Shown here: piece after piece, positions 40,056-50,085 of the stretch
How the letters are laid out: every line of letters starts with the position of its first letter
Position numbering within the stretch: position 1 is the stretch's first letter
Assembly (NCBI GenBank): GCA_016287765.1
Contig: JAEEWS010000007.1
Coordinates: 1 to 64,000 of the forward strand
DNA: 64,000 nucleotides
Reading direction: 5' to 3'
From: Lachnospiraceae bacterium
GTDB taxonomy: Bacteria > Bacillota_A > Clostridia > Lachnospirales > Lachnospiraceae
Program-made: the position numbers and the translations under genes
Notes under the pieces: model-generated
What the model saw: only the letters and a program-made list of their open reading frames with translations
What the model was told of the DNA's origin: nothing
The model's database searches: none

Positions 40056-42745
40056 CTGCATTTTTCCTTAAGTCTGTAAAGCACGTTAAGTGCATCAAGG
40101 GGTGTCATGGTCTGAACGTTTATACTGAGCAATTCGTCAATAACGTTTTTATATTTAGGTGAAAAGACAGGTTCTGCAGTAGGTGCGGGTTCGTCTTCCG
40201 GAGGCTCCTCGAAAAATGAAAGCTGACCGTCTATAAGATCATCATTCTTTTCTTTCTTCTTGGGCTTCTTTTCGTTGTGATCCGCTTCGTCAAATATATC
40301 CTCGGAAATTATATCGTTTTTAACCAATTCATCGGATATCTCTGCAGCTCTTTTAAGCACCTCTTCGGGAAGTCCCGCAAGCCTTGCTACCTGAATTCCG
40401 TAGCTCTTATCCGCTCCGCCCTTAATTATCTTTCTCAGGAAGATTATGCTGTCACCCTGTTCTTTAACGGCTATACAATAATTGTTTACCCCCTTAAGTC
40501 TGCCTTCCAGTTCCGTAAGTTCATGATAGTGAGTGGCAAACAGCGCTTTGGCTCCCAGTTTTTTGGTATCGGCTATATGTTCCACCACGGCCCAGGCGAT
40601 ACTTAATCCGTCATAGGTACTGGTACCTCTGCCTATCTCATCCAGGATAAGAAGGCTCTTCTTTGTGGCATTTTTAAGGATATTGGCCACTTCGTTCATT
40701 TCCACCATGAATGTGGATTGACCGCTGGCCAGATCATCGGAAGCACCGACTCTTGTAAATATCCTGTCACATATACCGATCTTTGCACTTGCAGCAGGAA
40801 CAAAAGATCCCAATTGAGCCATGAGTACGATCAAAGCCGTCTGTCTCATATAGGTGGATTTTCCTGCCATATTGGGGCCTGTGATGATGGATATCCTGTG
40901 CTCATTATTGTCCAGGAAGGTATCATTTTCGATGAACATGTCGTTTATCAGCATCTGTTCCACCACAGGATGTCTTCCGCCTTTAATATGGATAACTCCG
41001 TCATCTGTGATCTCGGGACGAACATAGTTGTGATTGGAAGCCACTTTGGAAAGCGAGCATATAACGTCTATATAGGCAATGGCTCTGGCGGATTGCTGGA
41101 TACGGGTAACTTCTCCCGCCACTCTGTCTCTTAAATCATCAAAAAGATCATATTCCAGTGAGAACAGTTTATCTTCAGCGCCCAAAATATCTTCTTCAAT
41201 CTTTTTCAACTCTTCATTGGTGTATCTTTCAGCACCTGCCAGAGTCTGTTTTCTGATCCAGTCCGGAGGAACCTGATCCTTAAAGGAATTTGTTACTTCA
41301 AAGTAATATCCGAAAACACGGTTGTATTTTATCTTAAGGTTTTTAATACCTGTTTCTTCTTTTGCCTTGGTCTCCAGTTGCATGAGCCAGCTTTTACCGT
41401 CGGTCTTGGCACTTCTGAGTCTGTCTACTTCCGGATTATAGCCGGTTTTAATAATTCCTCCTTCTTTTATCTGTAAAGGAGGTTCTTCGGCTATACAGGA
41501 ATCTATAAGATCTGCCAGATCCTTAAGTTCGTCTATCTCATCCTGCTGCTTTTTCCAGAAATCACTTGAAAACTCTTTAGCTATGCCTTTTATAAACGGA
41601 AGCATCTTAAGGGAAGAACAAAGGGCTATCATATCTCTGGGATTGGCAGATCTGTAGGATACCTTACTCATTAGTCTTTCAAGATCGTAAATGGCATCCA
41701 GATATTCCATCAGTTCTTCTCGACTTATTGCATTATCGTTCAATTCCTGAACCGCATCCAGTCTTTCGTTTATCTCATTCTTTTTGATCAGGGGCTGTTC
41801 GATGAAATTCTTTAAAAGACGCCCGCCCATGGCAGTCTTGGTCTTATCCAGGATACCGAAAAGAGAGCCTCTCTTATTCTTTTCCCTCATTGTTTCCGTA
41901 AGCTCAAGATTTCTTCTCGTGGAATTGTCAATGATCATATATCTTCCCACGAAGTATTGTTCGAGTCTGGTTATATGCAGAAGAGAATTCTTTTGGGTAT
42001 CAAAAAGATACTTAAGCAAACCTCCTGCAGCCAGACGACCAATGGGAATCCCTGTAATTGAGAGATTCGGACTGTTTTCACCGAAATGAAGGGTTATCGC
42101 CTTCTCACTTTCATCTTCACTGAAAACAAAGTCATCCAGAACAGATACGAAGATATTCATCTTCTCTTTTAATCCGTCCAGATCCAAGCCGGAAACTATG
42201 CAGGATGAATTACAGATGATCTCCGAGGGAGAAAATCTGGTGATCTCATCCAAAGCCTCCGAAAGACCGTTCACTTCGGTTACAAGGAAATCTCCTGTGG
42301 AAACATCCACTGTGGAAAGGCCGAAAGCACCGTCCACATAGACTATGCTCATAAGATAATTGTGTGATGCATCGTTTCCGTTACCTACATTAAGATTTGT
42401 ACCGGGAGTGACTATACGTGTGACTTCCCTTTTTACAAGGCCTTTTGCCTGTTTGGGATCTTCTGTCTGTTCGCAGATGGCTACCTTGTAGCCCTTAGCC
42501 ACCAGTCTGTCCAGGTAAACATCCACCGCATGATGGGGAATGCCACACATGGGTGCTCTTTCTTCAAGACCGCAGGCTTTACCCGTAAGTGTGAGTTCCA
42601 GTTCCTTGGATGCGGTAATTGCATCGTCAAAGAACATTTCGTAGAAATCTCCCAAACGATAAAACAGAATGCAGTCCCGGTATAAAGCTTTAGTTTCAAG
42701 ATATTTCGCCATCATCGGCGAAACATCTGCCTGATTGATATCCAT
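40052..42745 (-). CDS. mutS: DNA mismatch repair protein MutS
   Basis: The 897-residue MutS recognises mispairs. The N-terminal mismatch-binding domain has YRLGDFYEMFFDDA (Phe-x-Glu type motif), followed by connector, lever and clamp domains, and the ABC-type ATPase with GPNMAGKSTYMRQ at about residue 620, DEIGRGTSTYDG and ATHYHEL. Its start overlaps the stop of the membrane MutS-like gene by one base, and its stop overlaps mutL. Confidence 0.97.
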   Translation of the reverse strand: MDINQADVSPMMAKYLETKALYRDCILFYRLGDFYEMFFDDAITASKELELTLTGKACGLEERAPMCGIPHHAVDVYLDRLVAKGYKVAICEQTEDPKQAKGLVKREVTRIVTPGTNLNVGNGNDASHNYLMSIVYVDGAFGLSTVDVSTGDFLVTEVNGLSEALDEITRFSPSEIICNSSCIVSGLDLDGLKEKMNIFVSVLDDFVFSEDESEKAITLHFGENSPNLSITGIPIGRLAAGGLLKYLFDTQKNSLLHITRLEQYFVGRYMIIDNSTRRNLELTETMREKNKRGSLFGILDKTKTAMGGRLLKNFIEQPLIKKNEINERLDAVQELNDNAISREELMEYLDAIYDLERLMSKVSYRSANPRDMIALCSSLKMLPFIKGIAKEFSSDFWKKQQDEIDELKDLADLIDSCIAEEPPLQIKEGGIIKTGYNPEVDRLRSAKTDGKSWLMQLETKAKEETGIKNLKIKYNRVFGYYFEVTNSFKDQVPPDWIRKQTLAGAERYTNEELKKIEEDILGAEDKLFSLEYDLFDDLRDRVAGEVTRIQQSARAIAYIDVICSLSKVASNHNYVRPEITDDGVIHIKGGRHPVVEQMLINDMFIENDTFLDNNEHRISIITGPNMAGKSTYMRQTALIVLMAQLGSFVPAASAKIGICDRIFTRVGASDDLASGQSTFMVEMNEVANILKNATKKSLLILDEIGRGTSTYDGLSIAWAVVEHIADTKKLGAKALFATHYHELTELEGRLKGVNNYCIAVKEQGDSIIFLRKIIKGGADKSYGIQVARLAGLPEEVLKRAAEISDELVKNDIISEDIFDEADHNEKKPKKKEKNDDLIDGQLSFFEEPPEDEPAPTAEPVFSPKYKNVIDELLSINVQTMTPLDALNVLYRLKEKCR

Positions 42746-44439
42746 TATCCTTTTGCCTCCGAAGGATTATTCCAGGTGCCGCTTGCCACAAATTCCTCTG
42801 CAAGGGCTGTAGCGTTTTGGATTATCCGTTCATCATATCCGTAGGTCTTTAGCATTAATATGGCATTACGGGTTTTGGACGGACCTGTTTTTAAAACATA
42901 ATCAAAGTAAACGTCTCCATCTTCATCCAGACTCTCTTCAAAATGATAATTAAGATAAATGTCCTTAAGAAGCGTGGTAAGTTCAATGTCATGAGTGGCC
43001 GCAAATACCAGTTTGTTCTGAGCTGCAAGAAACTTGAGAGAGGAAGTGGAGGCGGCTATTCTTTCGACGGTATTTGTACCGCGCAACACTTCATCAACAA
43101 AGCAAAGAACGGGGTATTCTCCGCCCTCATCCATTATACGTTTCAAAGCTTTGATCTCGGTGATGTAATAACTTTCACCCGATACTATGTCATCGGAAAG
43201 GGACATACCGGTCATGGTCTTAAAGAACGAACCGCTGTAGCTTTCCGCAAAGCATGTATGAATAGTTTGAGAAAAAATGGCATTAAGTGCCACTGTTTTT
43301 AAGAAGGTGGATTTACCCGAAGCATTGGATCCTGTGATCAAAACATGTTTGTCGGTATCCAGATCCGAAGTTACGGGATCGTTCAAAAGGAAATGATAAG
43401 CCCCCTTAAAAGATACATGAGGCTTTCCTTCTTTTGTAAGCTCGGGAACACACCACTTCTTAGAGGATGCTCTCATACTGCTCACACAGATAAGAGCATC
43501 TATATATCCTACGGTCTTATACAGATCTATTATCGTATCTGTTTCTTTTGCCGCACTTTTAGCCGCATTGTTTAATGAGATCAGATCAAAATGAAAGATC
43601 AGATTTGCATAGTCCAAAAGAATGGAGCCTATATCCATGGAAACAGTTTCCCTTATAGCCCAGGAAGCCTTCTTTACGGGTCTGAGTTTTGGAAGGAGCT
43701 TTTTTAACTTTTCGTTCTCTTCCTTAAGTACCGGAATATCAGCATCTATCAGTCTGTAACCTGCATTTATGATGGAAATGATGTTCCTGATGGCATATAT
43801 ATAGCTGTCGGTTTTTGACTTTGCCATATAATAGGTGGTTATATTGTAAATTATAACTCCAATGGGGAAAAGCAATGAACCGGGCGTGTTTTTGATCACA
43901 GCAAAAATAACTGCTGCCACAAGCAGGAATATATTTATATATTGGGAAAAGGCATTGGCATCCAGAGTGCTTTTAAACTGCTCCAGAATAAAATAAAGGT
44001 GAAAGCCGTGACTTTTGGACATGTTTGTAAAGGTCATCTGGGTATTTACCCTTTTTTCCTTGTTTTCGGAAAAATAGCTGATTATATCTTCTCTTTTTTT
44101 CAGTTCACTCTCATCGAAGGTGGGAGTTCTCAGCATGTTGTAATAACAAACAGAACCGGCTGCGGAGCCTGTCTTGTCTGTCATAAGATAAATAAGATCC
44201 AGATCCAGATCGTTAGCCGTTATATCATCTATTACAAATCGGTCATTTCTGGCTCTTTCTTCCGCAAAAAACACTTTTGCATCTTCGCCGTAAAGGATGT
44301 TAAAGTCATCCTCTTCGTTAAATGTTCCGTATTCTCTTTCTATCCTTTGATGGAGTTTTATCGCGTTTCTGTGTTTGTCGATCAGACCTTTTACAATGAA
44401 AAATACAAAAGCCGCCAGTAATAAATAAAGAAATTCCAT
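42745..44439 (-). CDS. Membrane-associated MutS-like ATPase
   Basis: A 564-residue protein with an N-terminal membrane helix (about 1-20), a second hydrophobic pair at about 160-200, a clamp-like helical region and a MutS domain V ATPase (ITGSNASGKSTFLKT at about 366-380, then CFVDEVLRGTNTVER and FAATHDIELT). It lacks the mismatch-recognition domain. Such proteins are widespread in Firmicutes next to or apart from mutS; their role is not established and need not be repair. Translation is coupled to mutS by a one-base overlap. An AGGGAG site precedes the ATG. Confidence 0.85.
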   Translation of the reverse strand: MEFLYLLLAAFVFFIVKGLIDKHRNAIKLHQRIEREYGTFNEEDDFNILYGEDAKVFFAEERARNDRFVIDDITANDLDLDLIYLMTDKTGSAAGSVCYYNMLRTPTFDESELKKREDIISYFSENKEKRVNTQMTFTNMSKSHGFHLYFILEQFKSTLDANAFSQYINIFLLVAAVIFAVIKNTPGSLLFPIGVIIYNITTYYMAKSKTDSYIYAIRNIISIINAGYRLIDADIPVLKEENEKLKKLLPKLRPVKKASWAIRETVSMDIGSILLDYANLIFHFDLISLNNAAKSAAKETDTIIDLYKTVGYIDALICVSSMRASSKKWCVPELTKEGKPHVSFKGAYHFLLNDPVTSDLDTDKHVLITGSNASGKSTFLKTVALNAIFSQTIHTCFAESYSGSFFKTMTGMSLSDDIVSGESYYITEIKALKRIMDEGGEYPVLCFVDEVLRGTNTVERIAASTSSLKFLAAQNKLVFAATHDIELTTLLKDIYLNYHFEESLDEDGDVYFDYVLKTGPSKTRNAILMLKTYGYDERIIQNATALAEEFVASGTWNNPSEAKG

Positions 44440-44602
44440 TTTTCTCTCCCTTGATCTTAAGCTAAAAGATCTTTAGCATAACCCTTTCTTAAGCGTAACA
44501 AAATCGGCATCTTCTGTTCCGTGAAGCAACACGAACGAAAAGGCCGATCCCGTTATTATGCATGTTGTTTTGATTTCTCCTTTTTAACCATGTTTCCCCC
44601 TG
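44440..44602 (-). other. Intergenic region with a short possible frame
   Basis: Between the endonuclease-like gene and the MutS-like gene. On the minus strand a 24-codon frame (44563-44489, MHNNGIGLFVRVASRNRR...) follows AAGGAG by 11 bases; coding is doubtful. A short palindrome GCTAAAAGATCTTTAGC is at 44461-44477. No clear promoter or terminator was found. Confidence 0.3.
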
Positions 44603-45733
44603 TCACTTAAGATCAAATGTCATATAAACAGGTTCGTGGTCGGAATACAGATATCCTGTGTTTAAATTCTCATAGGAAAGAACATTAACATTGTCCGAAA
44701 CAATGAAACCATCCACTATAAACTCATTGGTGTGACCCTTGGTATAGGGTTCGTCACAATCTCTGCAGGTCATTTCAAGACTGTGCTTATAGTCTTCTCC
44801 GAAAAGATCCATGGCAAGTGAAAAATGCTCAGGAATGGCACTTCTCGGGAATGCACAGGCCCAGGTGGAATAACCTGTTTCATCCTCTTTTAAGAGGAGA
44901 TCGTGATTAAAATCACCGCCACAGATAATATAATTTCCCTTATTGTATTCTGCCACCATGTCATTAAAGAGCATGGAAGTCTGTCCTTCTCTTACCGATT
45001 CGTCTGAACCGTAAGCGGAAAGATGCACATTAAAGAGCACAAGATATTTTCCGTTATCCAAAGGTACTCTTGATATGGAATAACATCTGTCCAAGTCTAA
45101 CACTTTGGAAATGCTTTCATTTATGGGAAGACTTCTTCTTAAACCGCTTTCTATACCATATTTGGAATAGGTGGCTATCCCTGAGGTTATGGTGCCGTGA
45201 GGCTGCAAAAAGGGATAGGCGATAAATGAAGATTTAAAGTAATTATATGCGAAGGTGTAATTGTAAGGCTTAAGCATGAGGTTCACAAATTCCAGCTCAT
45301 TCACATGATAAGTTCTTGTGGAATCCTCATCTATCTCCTGGATCATTATAAAATCGGGATCGAGGGCTGTAAGCTTGCTTATCTGCCCGTTAAGGTTTTT
45401 ATATATCGCATCCTTGGAGAAAGCCCAGGACTGGGTACCGCCGTCCATGAAGAAATCAAAATCATAGGAATAAGCACCGAAGCCCACATTATTTGACATG
45501 ATGGAAAAGGTCTTTTCGGTATCGGGTTTTAAAGAAGGATCGAATTCCGCATTTTTATGAAGGTTCAGTTCAAAATTATCCGGTAATCTGCTGTAGCTTA
45601 ATAAGAAATAAGCCACATATCCTATCAATACCACCAAAAGGCAGCCGAGAACTATGCCCAGAGTTCTTAAAGTAATTGTTAAAGGGCTTTTTTTTCTTGC
45701 CTTTTTGATCATAGCCTTCTTCTTTGCTTTCAT
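44603..45733 (-). CDS. Membrane-anchored endonuclease/exonuclease/phosphatase family protein
   Basis: The 376-residue protein has a Lys/Arg-rich N-terminus, one transmembrane helix (about 22-45) and an extracytoplasmic EEP (DNase I/sphingomyelinase-like) domain: MSNNVGFG, IQEIDED (catalytic Glu), LFNVHLSAYG, GGDFNHD and the final SDHEPVYM. EEP enzymes cleave phosphodiesters in DNA, lipids or other molecules; the substrate is unknown. ATG 45733 follows a GGAGGAGG stretch that sits after the gpsA stop; a longer frame reading back into gpsA is rejected. Confidence 0.88.
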   Translation of the reverse strand: MKAKKKAMIKKARKKSPLTITLRTLGIVLGCLLVVLIGYVAYFLLSYSRLPDNFELNLHKNAEFDPSLKPDTEKTFSIMSNNVGFGAYSYDFDFFMDGGTQSWAFSKDAIYKNLNGQISKLTALDPDFIMIQEIDEDSTRTYHVNELEFVNLMLKPYNYTFAYNYFKSSFIAYPFLQPHGTITSGIATYSKYGIESGLRRSLPINESISKVLDLDRCYSISRVPLDNGKYLVLFNVHLSAYGSDESVREGQTSMLFNDMVAEYNKGNYIICGGDFNHDLLLKEDETGYSTWACAFPRSAIPEHFSLAMDLFGEDYKHSLEMTCRDCDEPYTKGHTNEFIVDGFIVSDNVNVLSYENLNTGYLYSDHEPVYMTFDLK

Positions 45734-45758
45734 TCCTTGATCAACCTCCTCCTTGTAA

Positions 45759-46766
45759 CTACCAGGATAGACTGCTGTGCTCCGCTTTCTTATCTCTTGT
45801 AAACAGATCGTGGACCGCTTCAATGGCGGGTTTATCTTCAAAAAGCACCATGCAGACCTGTTCCACGATGGGCATGCTCACGTCAAACTTCTTTGAAAGA
45901 GCAAGGGCTGCTTTTGCACAGTAAACACCTTCTACAGTCTGTCCTATCAGACTCAGGGCTGCTTCACAGGATTTACCCTGTCCCAGAAGATATCCCGCGT
46001 TCCTGTTTCTGGAATGGTTACTTGTACATGTAACCATAAGGTCTCCCATACCGGATAGTCCGGAGAAAGTCTCGGGATGACCTCCCATTTTAATGCCAAG
46101 TCTTGTGATCTCAGCTATTCCTCTTGTCATAAGTGCGGCTTTTGTATTGTCACCGTATCCCAGTCCGTCGGCAATACCCGCTGCAAGAGCTATAACATTC
46201 TTTAAAGAGCCGCCAAGTTCTATGCCCAAAACATCGGGACTTGTATAAACTCTGAAATAATCGTTCATAAATGCGTCCTGTATTCTTTCCGCCGCTTCCT
46301 TGCTGTGAGATCCTGCTACAATAGTAGAAGGTATATGTACCGAGACTTCTTCAGCATGAGTAGGTCCTGAAAGTACACAGACTTCAGCCTGTTTTATCTC
46401 ATCTGAGATCACTTCCGTAAGGGTCATAAGACTCTTTTCCTCGATACCTTTAGCCACATTTACTATGATCTGTCCTTTTTTTATCATGGGAGCGATGAGA
46501 GCAGCCGTCTTTCTTGCATATATAGACGCCACAGCCATTACGATGATATCTTTTTCACCGGAAAGAGCTTCTTCAATATCTGTCGTAAGTTTAACTTCTT
46601 CAGGCATTACAGCGCCGGGAAGATTCCTGATCCTGGATCTGTCGGCAGCCATTGCGGATATCTCTTTTTCGACTGCACTCCATAGAGTAACCTCGTGCCG
46701 GTTTGAATTTAAAAGTATGGTTAATGCTGTTCCCCATGTTCCTGCTCCGAGAACGGTAATATTCAT
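45759..46766 (-). CDS. gpsA: Glycerol-3-phosphate dehydrogenase [NAD(P)+]
   Basis: GpsA reduces dihydroxyacetone phosphate to sn-glycerol 3-phosphate for phospholipid synthesis. The 335-residue protein has the nucleotide-binding motif VLGAGTWGTAL, IVNVAKGIEE, LSGPTHAEEV, the catalytic Lys region GSLKNVIALAAGIADGLGYG and the GLSGMGDLMVTC motif. It overlaps plsY by one base, and PlsY uses its product, so the pair forms the first steps of glycerolipid assembly. Confidence 0.97.
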   Translation of the reverse strand: MNITVLGAGTWGTALTILLNSNRHEVTLWSAVEKEISAMAADRSRIRNLPGAVMPEEVKLTTDIEEALSGEKDIIVMAVASIYARKTAALIAPMIKKGQIIVNVAKGIEEKSLMTLTEVISDEIKQAEVCVLSGPTHAEEVSVHIPSTIVAGSHSKEAAERIQDAFMNDYFRVYTSPDVLGIELGGSLKNVIALAAGIADGLGYGDNTKAALMTRGIAEITRLGIKMGGHPETFSGLSGMGDLMVTCTSNHSRNRNAGYLLGQGKSCEAALSLIGQTVEGVYCAKAALALSKKFDVSMPIVEQVCMVLFEDKPAIEAVHDLFTRDKKAEHSSLSW

Positions 46767-47425
46767 TATTCACTCTTCTCCTTTTTCTTTACCGTAAGCT
46801 TATTTTCGTTGTGATTAATAAGTCTGACTATATTCTGCCTGTGATTGTAAAAAGCAGAAACAGTAAAAAGCAAAGTTACAAGGATCATATGCAGATCTCC
46901 GTGGGAGGAAATGCCTACGAAGATCGGGAAAAGAACGGATGCTGTAAGTGATGCCAGAGACATGTATCTTGTGATCACAAGGATAGAGATAAAAAGTACA
47001 AGTCCGATGGCTGCCAGCCTCCAGTCATAGATCAGCATACATGCTCCCATGCAGGCAATACCTTTTCCGCCTCTGAATTTTAAGTAGAAAGGAAAAAGAT
47101 GACCGCATACAGCTCCCAGAGCGGTATAAAGCACCAACAGCTGACTGAGACCGGAAAAAGCCTCATATTGAGTGAAAAGCACATATCTGGTCAGCATCAT
47201 GGGAATGATGGTCTTGCCCAGATCTATCACAAGGGTGATGATCCCCGCTTTAAGCCCCACAACTCTTAAAACATTGGTAGTTCCCAGATTTCCGCTACCC
47301 TTGGATTTAACGTCCACATGGTAGATCTTTCCGATAAAATAACCGGATGAGAAGATCCCGAACACATAACCCATAATGATACAAAAAATGATCTGAAGAA
47401 CGAAATAATCTTTGAATAATTCCAT
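46766..47425 (-). CDS. plsY: Acyl-phosphate:glycerol-3-phosphate acyltransferase
   Basis: PlsY transfers an acyl group from acyl phosphate to glycerol 3-phosphate. The 219-residue membrane protein has about five helices and the three conserved motifs GSGNLGTTNVLR, KFRGGKGIA and the late NHRQNIVRL segment. It is followed by gpsA and preceded by der, the common Firmicutes order der-plsY-gpsA. Confidence 0.96.
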   Translation of the reverse strand: MELFKDYFVLQIIFCIIMGYVFGIFSSGYFIGKIYHVDVKSKGSGNLGTTNVLRVVGLKAGIITLVIDLGKTIIPMMLTRYVLFTQYEAFSGLSQLLVLYTALGAVCGHLFPFYLKFRGGKGIACMGACMLIYDWRLAAIGLVLFISILVITRYMSLASLTASVLFPIFVGISSHGDLHMILVTLLFTVSAFYNHRQNIVRLINHNENKLTVKKKEKSE

Positions 47426-47441
47426 TTTAGTCCCCTACCTT

Positions 47442-48776
47442 TTAAACATTGTCTTTCTCATTACGCTCTCTGATTATAAATTTCAGGGACGTTCCAGCAA
47501 AACCAAAAGCCTCACGGATCTTGTTCTCTATATATCTGGTATATGAAAAATGCATAAGCTTCTTATCATTTACAAAAATGACAAATGCGGGAGGCTTAAC
47601 CGCCACCTGCGTGATATAGAAGAGTTTCAGTCTTCTGCCCTTGTCCGAAGGCGGCTGCTGTAAAGATACAGCCTGCATCATGATCTCGTTAAGAACGCCT
47701 GTACCTATCCTCATATTCTGATTCTGAATGATCGCATCGATCCGTTCAAACAGCTTGTTCATTCTCTGACCGGTCTTTGCGGAAATGAAAAGGATATCCG
47801 CATAAGGAATGAAGGAAAGTACCTGTTTGATCTTTTCCGTCATCTTGTATATAGTCTTATCATCCTTTTCTTCAACCGCATCCCATTTGTTTACAACGAT
47901 CAGGATACCCTTACCCGCATCGTGGGCAATACCGGCGATCTTTGCATCCTGCTCGGTAACACCCTCCACGGCGTTGATAACCACTACGACCACATCAGCT
48001 CTTTCAACGGCTGCAACGGTTCTTACCATCATGAAATGCTCGATATCTTCTTTTATCTTTGCGTGCTTTCTAAGGCCTGCGGTATCGATGAATACATATT
48101 CTTCATCATTATGTTTTACCACTGTATCAATGGCATCCCTGGTGGTTCCGGCTATATCGGAAACGATGACTCTGTCGGTGCCTATGAGCTTATTAATGAT
48201 AGAACTTTTTCCCACATTGGGTTTACCGACTATTGCCACTCTGGGTCTTTCGTCTTCCTCCTCTTCATTGGGCCTGTCGCCTACGGCTTCACAGACCGCA
48301 TCAAGAAGTTCGCCGAAACCAAGTCTGTTTACCGACGATACGGGAATGGGATCTCCGATGCCCAGATTATAAAATTCATAGGTGTCATTCATGAATTTGT
48401 TGAAATCATCGACCTTATTTACGCAAAGGATAACGGATTTACCGGATTTACGCAGGATATCTGCCACATTGTAATCCGCATCCACCAGACCTGTTTTTAC
48501 ATCCACAACGAAAATAACTGCGTCAGCAGTTTCAATGGCTACCTGTGCCTGCTCACGCATATAAGTCAGCATCATATCGCCGTTTTCCGGCTCAATTCCG
48601 CCTGTATCTATTAATGTAAACTGCCTGTCCAGCCAGGTGATATCAGCATAGATCCTGTCTCTTGTGACACCGGGAGTGTCTTTTACGATCGAGATCCTTT
48701 CACCTGCCAGCGCATTGAAAAGCGTTGATTTTCCCACATTGGGACGCCCAATAACAGCTATTATGGGTTTAGACAT
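47442..48776 (-). CDS. der: Ribosome biogenesis GTPase Der (EngA)
   Basis: Der has two tandem G domains and a KH-like C-terminus and is needed for 50S maturation. In this 444-residue protein the first G1 is GRPNVGKSTLFN (about 8-19) and the second GKPNVGKSSIIN (about 183-194); both have DTxG (DTGGIEPE and DTAGLRKH) and NKxD motifs. It overlaps the DUF512 gene by eight bases. Confidence 0.97.
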   Translation of the reverse strand: MSKPIIAVIGRPNVGKSTLFNALAGERISIVKDTPGVTRDRIYADITWLDRQFTLIDTGGIEPENGDMMLTYMREQAQVAIETADAVIFVVDVKTGLVDADYNVADILRKSGKSVILCVNKVDDFNKFMNDTYEFYNLGIGDPIPVSSVNRLGFGELLDAVCEAVGDRPNEEEEDERPRVAIVGKPNVGKSSIINKLIGTDRVIVSDIAGTTRDAIDTVVKHNDEEYVFIDTAGLRKHAKIKEDIEHFMMVRTVAAVERADVVVVVINAVEGVTEQDAKIAGIAHDAGKGILIVVNKWDAVEEKDDKTIYKMTEKIKQVLSFIPYADILFISAKTGQRMNKLFERIDAIIQNQNMRIGTGVLNEIMMQAVSLQQPPSDKGRRLKLFYITQVAVKPPAFVIFVNDKKLMHFSYTRYIENKIREAFGFAGTSLKFIIRERNEKDNV

Positions 48777-50085
48777 TTATTATTTCCTCCACTAAAGAGC
48801 TACCTTCAGATTTTACTATACTAATTTTTATTTGTAAAGATTTTTCGATGTCTCCGACGGTCATGTCATCCAGCAATACATCTTCTCCGGTCTTTAAGAG
48901 AACACAGGGAAGCAACAGCTTTTCGCCCAGTTCTTTACCTTTGAGCTGAGCTATGATGTCCTGCCCGGTAAGCAGTCCTGCAACAGTTATCGTATCTCCG
49001 AAAAAGTTGTTTATTATCTCATAAACCCTTACATCTATGTTGGGGAATTTTTCGTTTATCTTGGCTACCTGATCGCAAAGGATGGGATAAGCAAGGGCTC
49101 CGGTGGCAAGAGAAAGTGTATGCTTTCTGCCATCTCCCGTAAGTTCCTTTAAGCACTCGTCCACTTCATAGTTTAGGAGTCTCACCATGCCTACTCCGTT
49201 ACCTATCTGAGGATATTCCTCATAGCTTTCCGCTTCGGGTATGGGCAGCTCAGCCTTTAAATACCATTCGTCACTGGCATAAACAAATCTTGTACCGAAG
49301 GCTGCCTTATACTTTTCCTGATACTTCTCTATCTGTTTTACGACAGCAATAGAATCCTCTTTATTGAAGGGTTCAAGAGGTGTCAGTTTATTTCTGAACT
49401 TAGTGATGCCCACAGGTACCACGGACAGGCTTTTCATGTGACCGATATACATGGACAGATCATTTATTGTCCTGTCCAGCTCCTCTTTGTCGTTCCAGCC
49501 CTTGCAAAGCACTATCTGGCCGTTCATATCTATGCCTGCCTGATAAAGTCTGGTCATATGGTCCATAACCGTACCCGCAAAACGGTTATGAAGCATCCTG
49601 CACCTGAGTTCGGGATTTGTGGTATGGACCGAAACGTTTATGGGGGAAAGGTTATAGGATATAAGTCTGTCTATATCCGCATCCGTCATATTCGTCAAAG
49701 TTACGTAACTTCCGGAAAGGAAGGAAAGTCTTGTATCGTCATCTTTAAAATAAATGGTATCTCTCATCCCCGGAGGGTTTTGATCTATGAAACAGAATAT
49801 ACATTTGTTACGGCAACTGGAATAATCATCCATAATGCCGTCTTCAAAAACAAGTCCCAGTTCTTCGGAAGGATCCTTCTCTATATCCAGTTCCCATTCT
49901 TCTCCGTCAGGTTTTTTTATGACCACCGTAAGTTCTTCATTTGCGCACAAAAATTCGAAGTCAAAGATATCAATGACTTCTTTACCGTTTATGGAAATAA
50001 GTTCATCCCCGGGTTCTATTTCCATTTCCTCGGCTATGGAACCCTCCAATATGCTTTTTATTATCTGTTTACGCTGTGAATGCAT
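48769..50085 (-). CDS. DUF512 protein with PDZ and radical SAM features
   Basis: A 438-residue protein of the family usually placed next to der in Clostridia. It has an N-terminal PDZ-like domain (GDELISINGKEVID, about 25-40), a cysteine cluster CRNKCIFCFIDQNPPGMRD (about 92-110) that resembles a radical SAM iron-sulfur site, and the C-terminal DUF512 domain. The function has not been established. The link to Der suggests a ribosome or GTPase-related role, by inference. It overlaps yraN by 17 bases. Confidence 0.9.
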   Translation of the reverse strand: MHSQRKQIIKSILEGSIAEEMEIEPGDELISINGKEVIDIFDFEFLCANEELTVVIKKPDGEEWELDIEKDPSEELGLVFEDGIMDDYSSCRNKCIFCFIDQNPPGMRDTIYFKDDDTRLSFLSGSYVTLTNMTDADIDRLISYNLSPINVSVHTTNPELRCRMLHNRFAGTVMDHMTRLYQAGIDMNGQIVLCKGWNDKEELDRTINDLSMYIGHMKSLSVVPVGITKFRNKLTPLEPFNKEDSIAVVKQIEKYQEKYKAAFGTRFVYASDEWYLKAELPIPEAESYEEYPQIGNGVGMVRLLNYEVDECLKELTGDGRKHTLSLATGALAYPILCDQVAKINEKFPNIDVRVYEIINNFFGDTITVAGLLTGQDIIAQLKGKELGEKLLLPCVLLKTGEDVLLDDMTVGDIEKSLQIKISIVKSEGSSLVEEIINV

